Position numbers and translations under genes: made by a program. DNA of 64,000 nt from Collinsella aerofaciens (GTDB taxonomy: Bacteria > Actinomycetota > Coriobacteriia > Coriobacteriales > Coriobacteriaceae): the NCBI RefSeq assembly GCF_015548375.1, contig NZ_JADMWW010000010.1, positions 17,846 through 81,845 on the forward strand, in the 5' to 3' direction. A model generated the notes under the pieces. It was not told the origin of the DNA and ran no database searches. It saw only the letters and a list, made by a program, of their open reading frames with translations. Shown here in pieces: positions 56,137-63,997 of the stretch (the stretch's first letter is position 1; the number at the start of each line of letters is the position of its first letter).

Positions 56137-56799
56137 CTAGTCCTTAAACAGATAACCCACGCCACGGACGGTGGTGATGTGCGCCGCGATCTGCGGGCCC
56201 ACCTTGGAGCGGATGCGTCGAATGTGCACGTCGACGGTGCGCGTGCCGCCGCAGTACTCAAAGCCCCACACGCGGTGCAGCAGCACCTCGCGGCTGTAGG
56301 CACGGTTGGGATGCGTCGCCAAAAAGCTCAGCAGCGAGTACTCCATCAGCGTCAGGTCGATGGGCTCGTTATCGAGCGTCACCTGGTAGGTAGCCAGGTT
56401 AATCTCGAGGTTGTCGATGTTGAGCACATCGTCGGCGGCGACGGTCTCCTCCTCGCCCATCAGGCGCTGCGCACGAGCCTTAAGCTCGTTGGATGTCGCC
56501 GTGGGGCATACAAAGTCGGCATGCGCGTGATTGGGCAGGCGCAAGGTACCGAGCGCCTCGTCGTCGACGATCACCAACATGGGGACACCGCCGCGATCGT
56601 CAAGCCACTTGGCAATCTGATCGATGCGGTCGCTGCGGATGCCGTCGGAGTCGAGGATCAGCAGGTCAAAGTCGTGCGCCGCAGTCGGCGAATCGGGGGT
56701 TGCCAGGCTCACCTCGACACCCAGGGTGGTCGTCAAGCTGCGGGCAAACTCGTGGAAGCGCGTCGTGCGCGCCATGAACAGGGCACTCTTTTCGGACAT
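56137..56799 (-). CDS. GlnR-like orphan OmpR-family regulator
   Basis: 220-aa regulator. The N-terminal receiver is degenerate: the Asp in LLILDSDGI is present, but the usual acidic pair and switch Thr are not evident (APxTATSNE at the end). The C-terminal winged helix is clear: LTLMEYSLLSFLATHPNRAY, VLLHRVWGFEY, RTVDVHIRRIRSKVG, ITTVRGVGYLFKD. No sensor kinase lies nearby, and the neighbour is glnA, so a role in nitrogen control like actinobacterial GlnR is likely. Start ATG 56799 with TTGGAGGCC. Confidence 0.8.
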   Translation of the reverse strand: MSEKSALFMARTTRFHEFARSLTTTLGVEVSLATPDSPTAAHDFDLLILDSDGIRSDRIDQIAKWLDDRGGVPMLVIVDDEALGTLRLPNHAHADFVCPTATSNELKARAQRLMGEEETVAADDVLNIDNLEINLATYQVTLDNEPIDLTLMEYSLLSFLATHPNRAYSREVLLHRVWGFEYCGGTRTVDVHIRRIRSKVGPQIAAHITTVRGVGYLFKD

Positions 56800-56849
56800 A
56801 TCGGCCTCCAAAGAAATGAGCTCAATCGTACTGGAACAAGCCAGCGCGA

Positions 56850-58187
56850 TTAGGAGTTCGCCAGATAATGCTTAATCTCCCACTCGGTGATCGTGGACTC
56901 AAACTTATGCCACTCGTCGCGCTTCTTTTTAAGGAAGAAACTGTGGATGTGCTCGCCGAGGGCATCCTTCATAAACTGCGAGTCCTCAAACACGTCGAGC
57001 GCCTCTTTGAGCGAGCGCGGCAGCGGCGTGTAGCCGGCCTCGAGCATCTGACGGTCGGTGAGCTTGAGCGTCTCGGCCGTGGCCTCGGGCGGGAGCTCCA
57101 GCTTGCGCTCGATGCCATCGAGACCAGCCGCCAGCGTGACGGCGTTGACCAGGTACGGATTGGCCATGGGGTCGGGGCTACGAAGCTCGATGCGCGTGGA
57201 CAGCTGCTTGCCGGGCTTGTAGACCGGAATGCGGACCATACTCGCGCGGTTACGCAGGCCCCACGTGGCGTACTGCGGCACGGAGTCGCCGCCCGTGGTG
57301 ATGCGCTTGTACGAGTTGACCGTGGGGTTGGTGATGGCGCTGATTTCGCGTGCGTGCGCCAAGATGCCGGCCATATAGTGCTTGGCGATATCGGAGAGAT
57401 GGTACTTCTCGTCGTCCTCGCCCCAAAAGACGTTGTTGCCGTCGTGGTTGAACAGCGACTGATGCAAAAACATGGCGCTGCCGTCCTCGCCCGCCAACGG
57501 CTTGGGCATAAAGGAGGCGTGGCAACCGCTCTCGTAGGCCTGCTGCTTAATGATGAGTTTGGCCGTGGTGATGGCGTCGGACATGCTCAGGGCCTCGGCG
57601 TGGCGCAGGCTCATGCCGTGCTGCGAGCGACCGGCGGCGTGGAAGGTGTACTCCACGGGCACGGACATCTTCTCGAGCGTGAGGACCGTGTTGCGACGCA
57701 GGTCGCGGGCGGCATCGCTTACCGAAAGATCGAAGTAGCCCACGTTGTCGAGCGGCTCAGGGGTGTGCTCGTCGGGGAAGTAGTAATACTCCAGCTCGGC
57801 GCCCACGTTGAGCAGATAGCCAGCCTTCTCGGCCTTGCGGAACATGCGGCGCAGGGCATCGCGCGGGTCGCCGGCAAACGGCTTGCGATCGGGAGTGCAC
57901 ACGTCGCAGAACACACGGGCGACGCCGTTGTGGCTCGGGCGCCACGGCAAAATCTGGAAGGTCGAAGCATCGGGAAACGCCAGCATGTCGGCTTCCTCGG
58001 GCGTGGCAAAGCCCTCGATGGCGGAGCCGTCAAAGCCAATACCCTCCTCAAAAGCGACCTCGAGGTCCTCGGGGCTAATGGCAAAGTTCTTGAGGCGGCC
58101 GAGAATGTCGACAAACCACAGACGCACAAAGCGGATGTCGCGCTGCTCTACGGAGCGGAGTACGTAATCGATGTTCTGCTGGTTCAT
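56850..58187 (-). CDS. glnA: glutamine synthetase, type I
   Basis: Makes glutamine from glutamate and ammonia with ATP. 445 aa: FVRLWFVDILGRLKNFAI, the beta-grasp GIGFDGSAIEGF, metal-site GAELEYYYF, FMPKPLAGEDGSAMFLHQS, NPTVNSYKRI and RIPVYKPGKQLSTRIELRSPDP. The shorter GSI-alpha form: no 25-residue insert and no adenylylation Tyr loop. Start ATG 58187 (AAAGGGGAGCG). Upstream, TATCGCAGA is repeated at 58227 and 58239 (12-bp period), possibly a regulator site. The GlnR-like gene lies 51 bases downstream. Confidence 0.96.
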   Translation of the reverse strand: MNQQNIDYVLRSVEQRDIRFVRLWFVDILGRLKNFAISPEDLEVAFEEGIGFDGSAIEGFATPEEADMLAFPDASTFQILPWRPSHNGVARVFCDVCTPDRKPFAGDPRDALRRMFRKAEKAGYLLNVGAELEYYYFPDEHTPEPLDNVGYFDLSVSDAARDLRRNTVLTLEKMSVPVEYTFHAAGRSQHGMSLRHAEALSMSDAITTAKLIIKQQAYESGCHASFMPKPLAGEDGSAMFLHQSLFNHDGNNVFWGEDDEKYHLSDIAKHYMAGILAHAREISAITNPTVNSYKRITTGGDSVPQYATWGLRNRASMVRIPVYKPGKQLSTRIELRSPDPMANPYLVNAVTLAAGLDGIERKLELPPEATAETLKLTDRQMLEAGYTPLPRSLKEALDVFEDSQFMKDALGEHIHSFFLKKKRDEWHKFESTITEWEIKHYLANS

Positions 58188-58320
58188 GTCGCTCCCCTTT
58201 CTTTCGGGCGGGTTTCGACTGGTCTATATCGCAGATACTATCGCAGAAAAATGTTTCCGCAGGGTTAAAGCGTATCAAGCGCTCAAAAAACGTGCGCGAA
58301 CAGGCAGATATGACAAGTGA

Positions 58321-58692
58321 TTATCGTTCGGATTCGGAGACAATTTGCCTACAGGCTCGTTCCAGCGCAGGGAACTCCATCGTCACTGCATCCCAAACAA
58401 CCGAGCGGTCGACATTGCCGTAATCATGCGCAAGATAATTTCTCATGCCGATAATTCCACGCCACTCAATTTCGGGATGAAGCCGCTGCGAGCGTTCCGA
58501 CAACTTGCCCGCTTCTTCCGTCACCCTAAGCGCGCACATCAAAAGAGAGTCCGCCAACGCCCTCGTCCGCACGTCAGTCGCATGCAGAAACTGGTCCTCG
58601 GTGATATCAAAAGCCTTGATGCGCTCGTTCGTTTCGGAGATGGCCTCCAAAACCTCTTGGGCGCGGAGGCCGTCTGACTTACGCGCGATCAT
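58321..58692 (-). CDS. HepT-like HEPN ribonuclease toxin
   Basis: Toxin of a HEPN/MNT module. The 123-aa helical protein has the RNase motif RX4HXY as MRNYLAHDYGN (near residues 83-93) and DRSVVWDAVTMEFPALE. HepT toxins cleave RNA and are silenced by AMP transfer from the paired MNT protein. Its start overlaps the MNT gene end by 14 bases. AT content a little above the flanks. Confidence 0.87.
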   Translation of the reverse strand: MIARKSDGLRAQEVLEAISETNERIKAFDITEDQFLHATDVRTRALADSLLMCALRVTEEAGKLSERSQRLHPEIEWRGIIGMRNYLAHDYGNVDRSVVWDAVTMEFPALERACRQIVSESER

Positions 58693-59173
58693 AAAGGATC
58701 ACTCCTTCGCGCTTGATTACCGCGGCAAGATCGTCATCAAGATGATCACTAGAGACGAGATCAACCTGCCTCCCGGTTTCTTTACGCACCGCCTCACCAA
58801 ATGCCGACAGCGCGAAAAGACCAAAGCCCTGCTCGCGATCGACTTCGAGACGCAAGTCAATATCGCTATCGGCATGAGCCTCGCCACGGGCATACGAACC
58901 AAAAAGAATCACGGTTTTGATGGCGGGAATCGAGCTGGCCGCCTCGCGGACGGCGGACTCAATCTGGGCAGTATCCAAAATGCCCGTCGCGGCGCTTTCG
59001 CTCGCAGAGCTTTTACCAAGTGAAGGAACAAACGGCAGAGAGCGCTCGCGCAGCATCTGCCTCATAAACATATTGACCGCAACAGACGAAGTCATGCCAA
59101 GCTCTTCGCACAGTTCGGCAAATGAGTCTTTAATTGACGAGTCCACTCGCACACTCAGCACAGACGCAGCCAT
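58679..59173 (-). CDS. MNT nucleotidyltransferase fused to RHH domain
   Basis: Antitoxin of the HEPN/MNT pair. The 164-aa protein has two parts. Residues 1-45 (MAASVLSVRVDSSIKDSFAE..MTSSVAVNMFMRQML) are a RelB/DinJ-type ribbon-helix-helix. Residues 65-164 are a minimal nucleotidyltransferase: ILFGSYARGEAHADSDIDLRLEV, the GSX10DXD motif, then VDLVS. MntA normally AMPylates the HepT RNX4HXY tyrosine. The fused DNA-binding part would also let it repress its own operon. The ATG has GGAGGTATC ahead. Confidence 0.88.
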   Translation of the reverse strand: MAASVLSVRVDSSIKDSFAELCEELGMTSSVAVNMFMRQMLRERSLPFVPSLGKSSASESAATGILDTAQIESAVREAASSIPAIKTVILFGSYARGEAHADSDIDLRLEVDREQGFGLFALSAFGEAVRKETGRQVDLVSSDHLDDDLAAVIKREGVILYDRA

Positions 59174-59215
59174 GGATACCTCCTGTATGACATTGTCTAT
59201 ATATTATCACACAGG

Positions 59216-60238
59216 CTAGCGCGAGGTCGAAGCGCGGTGTTCGATGTGGCCGGGAATCTCGATGCGCTTGGGGGCGAGCTTTGCGGCCTCGCCCACGGTG
59301 GTGGTAACAACGTCGATGCGCTCGGAAAGGCGCTCGACTACGCGCTCGGCAATGGTGAGGGTGTCCTGCGCGGCCGTGGTCACGCCACCAAAGAGCACAT
59401 GGTTCCAGGGGTAGTCGTCAAACGTCGCGATCTTGAGCCCCGCCGGCAGCGAGGGTCCCAGCTGCGCTAGCGCCTCGGTCAGACGCAGGAAAACCAAGCC
59501 GTTGACAGCAATGAGGCCGAGCTTTTTACCTGCATAGCCGCGGATGGTCTCGTCCAGGCGGCCGACGCCCGTGGCGCCCCCGTCGGCCAGGGTGACGACC
59601 TCGCCGGCAAGGCCGCGGTGCAAAAGCTCGTCGGTAAAGGCCTCGGCGCGCTTGCGACGCACGGGGCTGTCGTCGCTTGCCTCGGTGAGCAGGCACAGGC
59701 GCTCGCTGCCAGCGGCGGTCAAGGCGTCTACCAGGCCGGCGACCAGCTCACGGTTGTTAGATGTCACCAGATCGACACCGCCGTCGGCAACGTCGCGGTC
59801 GAGCAGCACAACGGGCAGGCGCCCCGCGGCCGCGGCGATCGCCTTGTCGTTGCCTCCGCAGGTGTTGACGACCAGGCCGTCAACGTCAGCATCGATAAGT
59901 CTGGCGAGCGACTCGGCCTCCTTAGCGGGGTCGTTGCCGCTAATGGCCGTCATGAGCGAGCAGCCGCGCGCGGCGGCGCTGGCGGAAAGTCCTTCAAGCA
60001 TGGCGCTCGAGAACGGGTTGGCGATGTCGGCCAGGATCACACCGATGAGGTTGGTACGCGAGCTGCGCAGATTGCGCGCGGCAGCACGTGGGCGATAGCC
60101 GGTGCGCTCGATGACCTCGGCGATGCGGGCGCGGGTCTCCTCGGTCATTTGCCCGGGACGGTTGTTGAGATAGCGCGAGACCGTGGCCGGGCTCACACCC
60201 GCCTCGGCGGCAATGTCCTTGATTCTCATCTGCGCCAT
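59216..60238 (-). CDS. LacI-family regulator (KdgR-like)
   Basis: 340-aa repressor: N-terminal HTH RIKDIAAEAGVSPATVSRYL with hinge helix (RPRAAARNLRSSRTNLIGVI), then a periplasmic-binding-like domain (ADIANPFSSAMLEGL, DGLVVNTCG, ATFDDYPW). Start ATG 60238 with GGGGTG; ATG 60229 (MRIKDIA) is an alternative. It is divergent from the KDG kinase gene, and two LacI-type sites lie between them, so it probably senses KDG or KDPG. Confidence 0.88.
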   Translation of the reverse strand: MAQMRIKDIAAEAGVSPATVSRYLNNRPGQMTEETRARIAEVIERTGYRPRAAARNLRSSRTNLIGVILADIANPFSSAMLEGLSASAAARGCSLMTAISGNDPAKEAESLARLIDADVDGLVVNTCGGNDKAIAAAAGRLPVVLLDRDVADGGVDLVTSNNRELVAGLVDALTAAGSERLCLLTEASDDSPVRRKRAEAFTDELLHRGLAGEVVTLADGGATGVGRLDETIRGYAGKKLGLIAVNGLVFLRLTEALAQLGPSLPAGLKIATFDDYPWNHVLFGGVTTAAQDTLTIAERVVERLSERIDVVTTTVGEAAKLAPKRIEIPGHIEHRASTSR

Positions 60239-60303
60239 GGCGCACCCCGTTTCCCAATTGTCAGCAGTCTGAGCCATTTTAGGCATTTTTTTAAAAATCT
60301 CGC

Positions 60304-60368
60304 TTGCAAAACGCTGTAGGTGAGTATACTACAACTCGAAACGAAACCGATTTCGTAAACCGATTTCG
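60304..60368. promoter_or_regulatory. kdgK promoter with tandem LacI-type operators
   Basis: TATACT (60325-60330) with TTGCAA (60304-60309, short spacer) is a possible + strand promoter. Just downstream AAACCGATTTCG occurs twice, at 60344-60355 and 60357-60368, 13 bases apart; CGAAACCGATTTCG is nearly palindromic as LacI operators are. They would block the divergent promoters. Confidence 0.65.
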
Positions 60369-60372
60369 GCAA

Positions 60373-60430
60373 GCGTTGGCGCGGAGGTGCAAAGATGTAC
60401 CCTACCGTCTTGGCACCTCCGCGCCAACGC
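60373..60430 (+). promoter_or_regulatory. 18-bp perfect hairpin in the kdgK leader
   Basis: GCGTTGGCGCGGAGGTGC (60373-60390) pairs exactly with 60413-60430 across a 22-base loop, in the 5' untranslated region 43 bases before the start codon. There is no T-run, so it is not a plain terminator; an RNA stabiliser, protein site or attenuator is possible. Confidence 0.75.
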
Positions 60431-60473
60431 CATATCAAAGGTGTACGCACGAGCAAGAAGGAGCTGCGCGACC

Positions 60474-61508
60474 ATGGGTAAAACGGTTCTTACCTTCGGC
60501 GAAATCATGATGAGGCTCTCGCCCAAAGATCATCTGCGCATTGAGCAGGCAACCGAGTTTGACGTCCGCTACGGTGGCGCCGAGGCCAACACCGCTCTTT
60601 CCCTGGCCTACCAAGGCGACAAGGCCGCTTACGTATCCGTTGTCCCGGCCAACCGCCTAGGCGAGTGCGCGCTGCGCTCGCTGAAGGCCTACGGCGTCGA
60701 CACAACGCGCGTCGTGCGTCAGGGCGACCGTCTTGGCTCCTATGTGTTTGAGGTCGGCGCCTCGCAGCGCGGCAACGGCTGCGTCTACGACCGCAAGTAC
60801 TCTGCCATCAACATGGCCAAGCGCGACGTCTTTGACTGGGACGAGATCCTCAAGGGCATCGATGTCTTCTATTTCTCCGGCGTGACGCCCGCTGTCTCCG
60901 ACGAGATGGCCGCTGCGTGCAAGGATGCCCTCACCGCTTGCCGCGCCAAGGGCATCACCACCGTGTGCGACGTCAACTATCGCGGCAAGATGTGGTCGCC
61001 CGAGAAGTCGCAGGCCACCATGAAGGAGCTCCTGCCGCTCGTCGACATCTGCATCGCCAACGACGAGGACGCACCCGCCGGCCTCGGCATGACCTGCGTC
61101 TCCGGCTCCCTTGCCCACGGCATCGAGGAGCGCGACACCTACGTCGAGATGGCCCGCCAAATCTGCGCCGAGTACGGCTGCAAGAAGGTCGCTTCGGTCG
61201 TCCGCAACATCTCCTGCGTCGAGCGCTCCATCTGGATGGGCATGCTCTATGACGCCGAGAGCGGCGAGCACTGGTTCTCCCCTGCTCACGACGTTCACGT
61301 GCTCGAGGGCGTTGCCGCCGGCGACGCTTTCAACGCCGGCCTCGTCCATGCCCTCATCAACGACTTTGACCCGCAGGACGCCGTCAACTACGCGATTGCA
61401 GCCTCGATCCTCAAGCTCACCATCAAGGGCGATTCCAACTTGGTGACCGCAGGCGAGATCGCAGCCGTGGCATCCGCCGCCGACGGTGGCACCCGCGTCG
61501 CGCGCTAG
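60474..61508 (+). CDS. kdgK: 2-keto-3-deoxygluconate kinase (PfkB family)
   Basis: Phosphorylates KDG to KDPG in uronate/Entner-Doudoroff catabolism. The 344-aa protein begins MGKTVLTFGEIMMRLSPK, has YGGAEANTALSLA, CDVNYRGKMWS, NDEDA and the PfkB signature EGVAAGDAFNAGLVHAL with the catalytic Asp. Start ATG 60474 with AAGGAG ten bases before. KDPG aldolase follows in the same direction, supporting KDG over other sugars. Confidence 0.87.
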   Translation: MGKTVLTFGEIMMRLSPKDHLRIEQATEFDVRYGGAEANTALSLAYQGDKAAYVSVVPANRLGECALRSLKAYGVDTTRVVRQGDRLGSYVFEVGASQRGNGCVYDRKYSAINMAKRDVFDWDEILKGIDVFYFSGVTPAVSDEMAAACKDALTACRAKGITTVCDVNYRGKMWSPEKSQATMKELLPLVDICIANDEDAPAGLGMTCVSGSLAHGIEERDTYVEMARQICAEYGCKKVASVVRNISCVERSIWMGMLYDAESGEHWFSPAHDVHVLEGVAAGDAFNAGLVHALINDFDPQDAVNYAIAASILKLTIKGDSNLVTAGEIAAVASAADGGTRVAR

Positions 61509-61521
61509 TCCGTCTCCATTC

Positions 61522-61561
61522 CGCGGGCCGCAGCTTTCCAATCCCATACCCCTGCGGCCCG
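61522..61561 (+). other. stem-loop between kdgK and eda
   Basis: GCGGGCCGCAG and CTGCGGCCCGC, 11-bp perfect stem without a T-run, soon after the kdgK stop; a second GGCAAAACC/GGTTTTGCC stem follows near 61580-61612. They may stabilise the kdgK 3' end or partly terminate. The rest of this 250-bp gap has no gene. Confidence 0.6.
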
Positions 61562-61761
61562 CTCCCCGATTCCTCCGGTCGGGCAAAACCACCAGTCCCA
61601 TTCCGGTTTTGCCTGGCATTCCCTACATGACTGGTCGAGCAGCTGGTTTTGGAATTGCTTGAACCCCAAGCAGTGCCTCCGATAACCAATCCAAAATCGG
61701 CTCCTGTCCAGCATATTTGGCAATCACGCGCCCATGCGCGCCATACATCGAAAGGAACATT

Positions 61762-62402
61762 ATGTTCGATCAGTTCTACACCACGCTTGAGTCCCTGGGC
61801 ATCGTGCCGGTCGTCGTGCTCGACAAGGTCGAGGACGCCGCTCCGCTCGCCCACGCCCTTATGGCAGCTGGCATGAAGTCCGCCGAGGTCACCTTCCGCA
61901 CCGCCTGCGCCGCCGAGTGCATCGCCGCTATGGCCGAGGCCGAGCCCGAGATGTGCGTTGGCGCCGGCACTGTCCTGACCGTCGAGCAGGTTGAGCAGGC
62001 CCGCGCAGCCGGTGCCAAGTTCATCGTCTCCCCGGGTTACAACGAGGACGTTGTGAAGCACTGCATCGACATCGACCTGCCTGTCCTTCCCGGCACCGTA
62101 ACCCCCTCCGAGGTCACCGCAGCCGAGAACCTGGGCCTCAAGGTCACCAAGTTCTTCCCCGCGTCCCAGTATGGCGGCCTGAACACCATCAAGGCCCTCG
62201 CCGCTCCGTTTGTCGGTCACCGCTTTATGCCCACCGGTGCGTGAGCACTGCCAACGTCGAGGAGTACCTGAGCTCCTCCGCCATCATCGCCTGCGGTGGC
62301 ACCTGGATGGTCAAGCCGGCCCTGTTTGCCGACGGCGACTTCTCCAAGGTCGAGCAGATCGCCCGCGAGGCCATGGACGTCGTCAAGAAGGTCCGCGGCT
62401 AG
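61762..62402 (+). pseudogene. eda: KDPG aldolase, frameshifted
   Basis: Should split KDPG to pyruvate and glyceraldehyde-3-phosphate. From ATG 61762 (AAAGGAAC site) the frame reads MFDQFYTTLESLGIVPVV, catalytic Glu in AEVTFRT (Glu42), GAGTVLT, Schiff-base Lys in VTKFFPAS (Lys130), then FMPTGA and TGA at 62242. In the next frame it continues GVSTANVEEYLSSSAIIACG and ends VVKKVRG at 62402, as a normal family C-terminus. One G missing in GGTG(G)CGTGAGC (about 62239) explains it. The product stops at 160 aa and lacks the last barrel strand and helices. Confidence 0.87.
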
Positions 62403-62419
62403 GTTTAGCTCTCTATCGT

Positions 62420-62457
62420 GAAAGGGGGCGTGCCCTAGACCTCGCCCTCTTTCTTTT
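62420..62457 (+). terminator. intrinsic terminator after eda
   Basis: GAAAGGGGGCG (62420-62430) with CGCCCTCTTTC (62443-62453), one G-T pair, followed by TTTT. Confidence 0.82.
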
Positions 62458-62558
62458 AAAGCGGCTCGGAAGCGCGCCGTTTCCGTCACGAACAAGAACC
62501 AAAACCGTCTTGTATGCTGATAGAACGTGACGGAAGCGACACGCCCCCGAGCCGCTTT
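62458..62558. repeat. 100-bp inverted structure
   Basis: AAAGCGGCTCGG (62458-62469) pairs with CCGAGCCGCTTT (62547-62558), and inside CCGTCACG (62483-62490) with CGTGACGG (62526-62533). A nested hairpin of unknown role between the eda terminator and the next hairpin. Confidence 0.65.
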
Positions 62559-62620
62559 GCCTACTCGGCTGGCAACCGCGCCCAGTTGAGCCACATCGAC
62601 AAAAACCGAGCCATCAAAAC

Positions 62621-62692
62621 AGCTGCGGCGCCGTCTGGAGGAATGGACCCTTGTTTCCGGTCTTTTCCTCCAAGCGGCGCCGCAGCTTTTTT
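62621..62692 (+). terminator. long stem with T6 tail; possible sRNA end
   Basis: AGCTGCGGCGCCG/CGGCGCCGCAGCT and an inner TGGAGGAA/TTCCTCCA make a long stem followed by TTTTTT. It is a second strong rightward terminator 170 bases past eda, so a short unannotated transcript may end here. Confidence 0.75.
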
Positions 62693-62714
62693 GTGCCCCG
62701 GTAGCGTCTCGCAC

Positions 62715-62776
62715 TTGCGGTGAAATACGGACTGTTTACACCATCAGAGCCCCAAACAATCCCTATTTCACCGCAA
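62715..62776. repeat. 'TTGCGGTGAAATA' palindrome, copy 1
   Basis: TTGCGGTGAAATAxGGAxTGTTT (62715-62737) mirrored at 62754-62776. A related palindrome with perfect 25-base arms is at 63558-63626, so the two flank the GntR gene. Confidence 0.8.
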
Positions 62777-62793
62777 CTAATGAAGGGGACGAG

Positions 62794-63486
62794 TTAGATG
62801 GCCGAGTCTTTGGACAGCTCAAAATAGTCGGGATGCAAGGCGATAACCGGGCCCTGCTCTTCGGGCATCAGGTGCAGGTGCGTCTCTGCCAGATAGCTCG
62901 CCGTGTCGGTATCGCCCCCCTTAATGGCCTCGAGAATCCGGCGATGCTGCCGACGAATCGGCTCCCAATCCAAATCCTGCGACACCATACGCAACCAGTT
63001 GTATCGCTCAAAATGCGTGTTGATGCTCTTCATCCAATCCCACAACATGTGACGACCGGCAATCTCAAAACACGTCTCATGGAACAGGTTGTCCAGGTCA
63101 AAGAAGCGACGCGTTTCGCTATGGTCGAGCGACTCGGACTCGGCAAGAATCTGCTCGAGCCGATGCTTTTGCTCGGGCGTGGCGGCAGAACAGCATTTAA
63201 TGAGTACGCTTCTCTCGAGTTTCTCGCGCAAGAAACAGGCGTTCTCGGCACGCTCCATGCTGATTTTTGAGACATAGGTACCGCTTTTGGGACGCGTTTC
63301 CACCAGCTCCTGCTCGCGCAGACGCACAAAGGACTCGCGAATGGGTGTGCGCCCGATTCCCGTCTCTTTTTCCAGACCAATCGCCGAAAGGCGCGTGCCG
63401 GGCTTGAGCTCGGCATAGATGATCTTGGACCGCAATGCGTTGTACGCCTGGTCTTGCAGGCTCTGATAATGCTGGTGTTGTTCCAT
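62794..63486 (-). CDS. GntR/FadR-type regulator (FCD domain)
   Basis: 230-aa regulator: N-terminal winged HTH (KIIYAELKPGTRLSAIGLEK, GRTPIRESFVRLREQELVE, PKSGTYV) and a helical FCD domain with likely metal-binding histidines (DNLFHETCFEIAGRH, HRRILEAI, TASYLAETHLHLM). Members such as UxuR control hexuronate genes, which fits the neighbouring KDG block. Start ATG 63486 with GAGGGC; the longer frame to 63600 runs through a palindrome and is rejected. Confidence 0.87.
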   Translation of the reverse strand: MEQHQHYQSLQDQAYNALRSKIIYAELKPGTRLSAIGLEKETGIGRTPIRESFVRLREQELVETRPKSGTYVSKISMERAENACFLREKLERSVLIKCCSAATPEQKHRLEQILAESESLDHSETRRFFDLDNLFHETCFEIAGRHMLWDWMKSINTHFERYNWLRMVSQDLDWEPIRRQHRRILEAIKGGDTDTASYLAETHLHLMPEEQGPVIALHPDYFELSKDSAI

Positions 63487-63557
63487 AAAGCCCTCGGATG
63501 AAGCCTCGGTTAATCGAATACCACCATGCAATACTATCGCATCCCCCGCCCCCTCAT

Positions 63558-63626
63558 AAGTTGCGGTGGAATAGTTCCTGTTCAAAGCCTTCAGCAGCAA
63601 AAACAGGAACTATTCCACCGCAACTT
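63558..63626. repeat. 'TTGCGGTGGAATA' palindrome, copy 2
   Basis: Perfect 25-base arms 63558-63582 and 63602-63626 (AAGTTGCGGTGGAATAGTTC and on) with a 19-base loop, about 70 bases upstream of the GntR start. Confidence 0.88.
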
Positions 63627-63775
63627 CCAACAGTCTTTTTGGGACGGAGCTCTTTTAGCTACCCTGAGCCGCAGGTCGGCCCCTTGCCACAAAAGGGGGC
63701 CATCTACTACGTTAACGCGGAGAGCCCAGACCATGCTGAAAAGTGCGAAAACAAAACCGACGCTCCTATAAGTTG
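63627..63775. other. spacer before the XRE gene
   Basis: Contains a GGCCCCTT/AAAGGGGGCC stem near 63690-63712 with a CCACAAAAGG loop like the CCACCACAAAGG hairpins; otherwise nothing recognisable. Confidence 0.45.
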
Positions 63776-63997
63776 TCAATAGGCAGTTTGCGGGAGCGCT
63801 CCCTTCAATTCGCACAGGAGCTCGTAATACCTCCTCTCCAGTTTCGTCGACCGCCGTCTCCCATGTTCCAGGTGACCGAGTGAGGCCGCGGACATGCCGA
63901 GCCCCGCGGCGGCCTGCTTCTGGGTCACCCGCATCGCCTTGCGCATCTTCGCGAGCTCGGGGCCTTCCGGCGCGGCGCCGTCGGGGTTCGGGTCCAT
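63776..63997 (-). CDS. XRE-type helix-turn-helix protein
   Basis: 73-aa protein: MRKAMRVTQKQAAAGLGMSA and SLGHLEHGRRRSTKLERRYY form an XRE/Cro HTH. The open frame begins three bases from the window end, so an upstream start is possible and the gene may be longer. No partner visible in the window. Confidence 0.7.
   Translation of the reverse strand: MDPNPDGAAPEGPELAKMRKAMRVTQKQAAAGLGMSAASLGHLEHGRRRSTKLERRYYELLCELKGALPQTAY

Noticed and set aside
56868..58268. 466-codon frame opposite glnA
   Set aside because: Shadow of glnA; low-complexity Val/Gly/Arg/His composition typical of antisense GC-rich frames.
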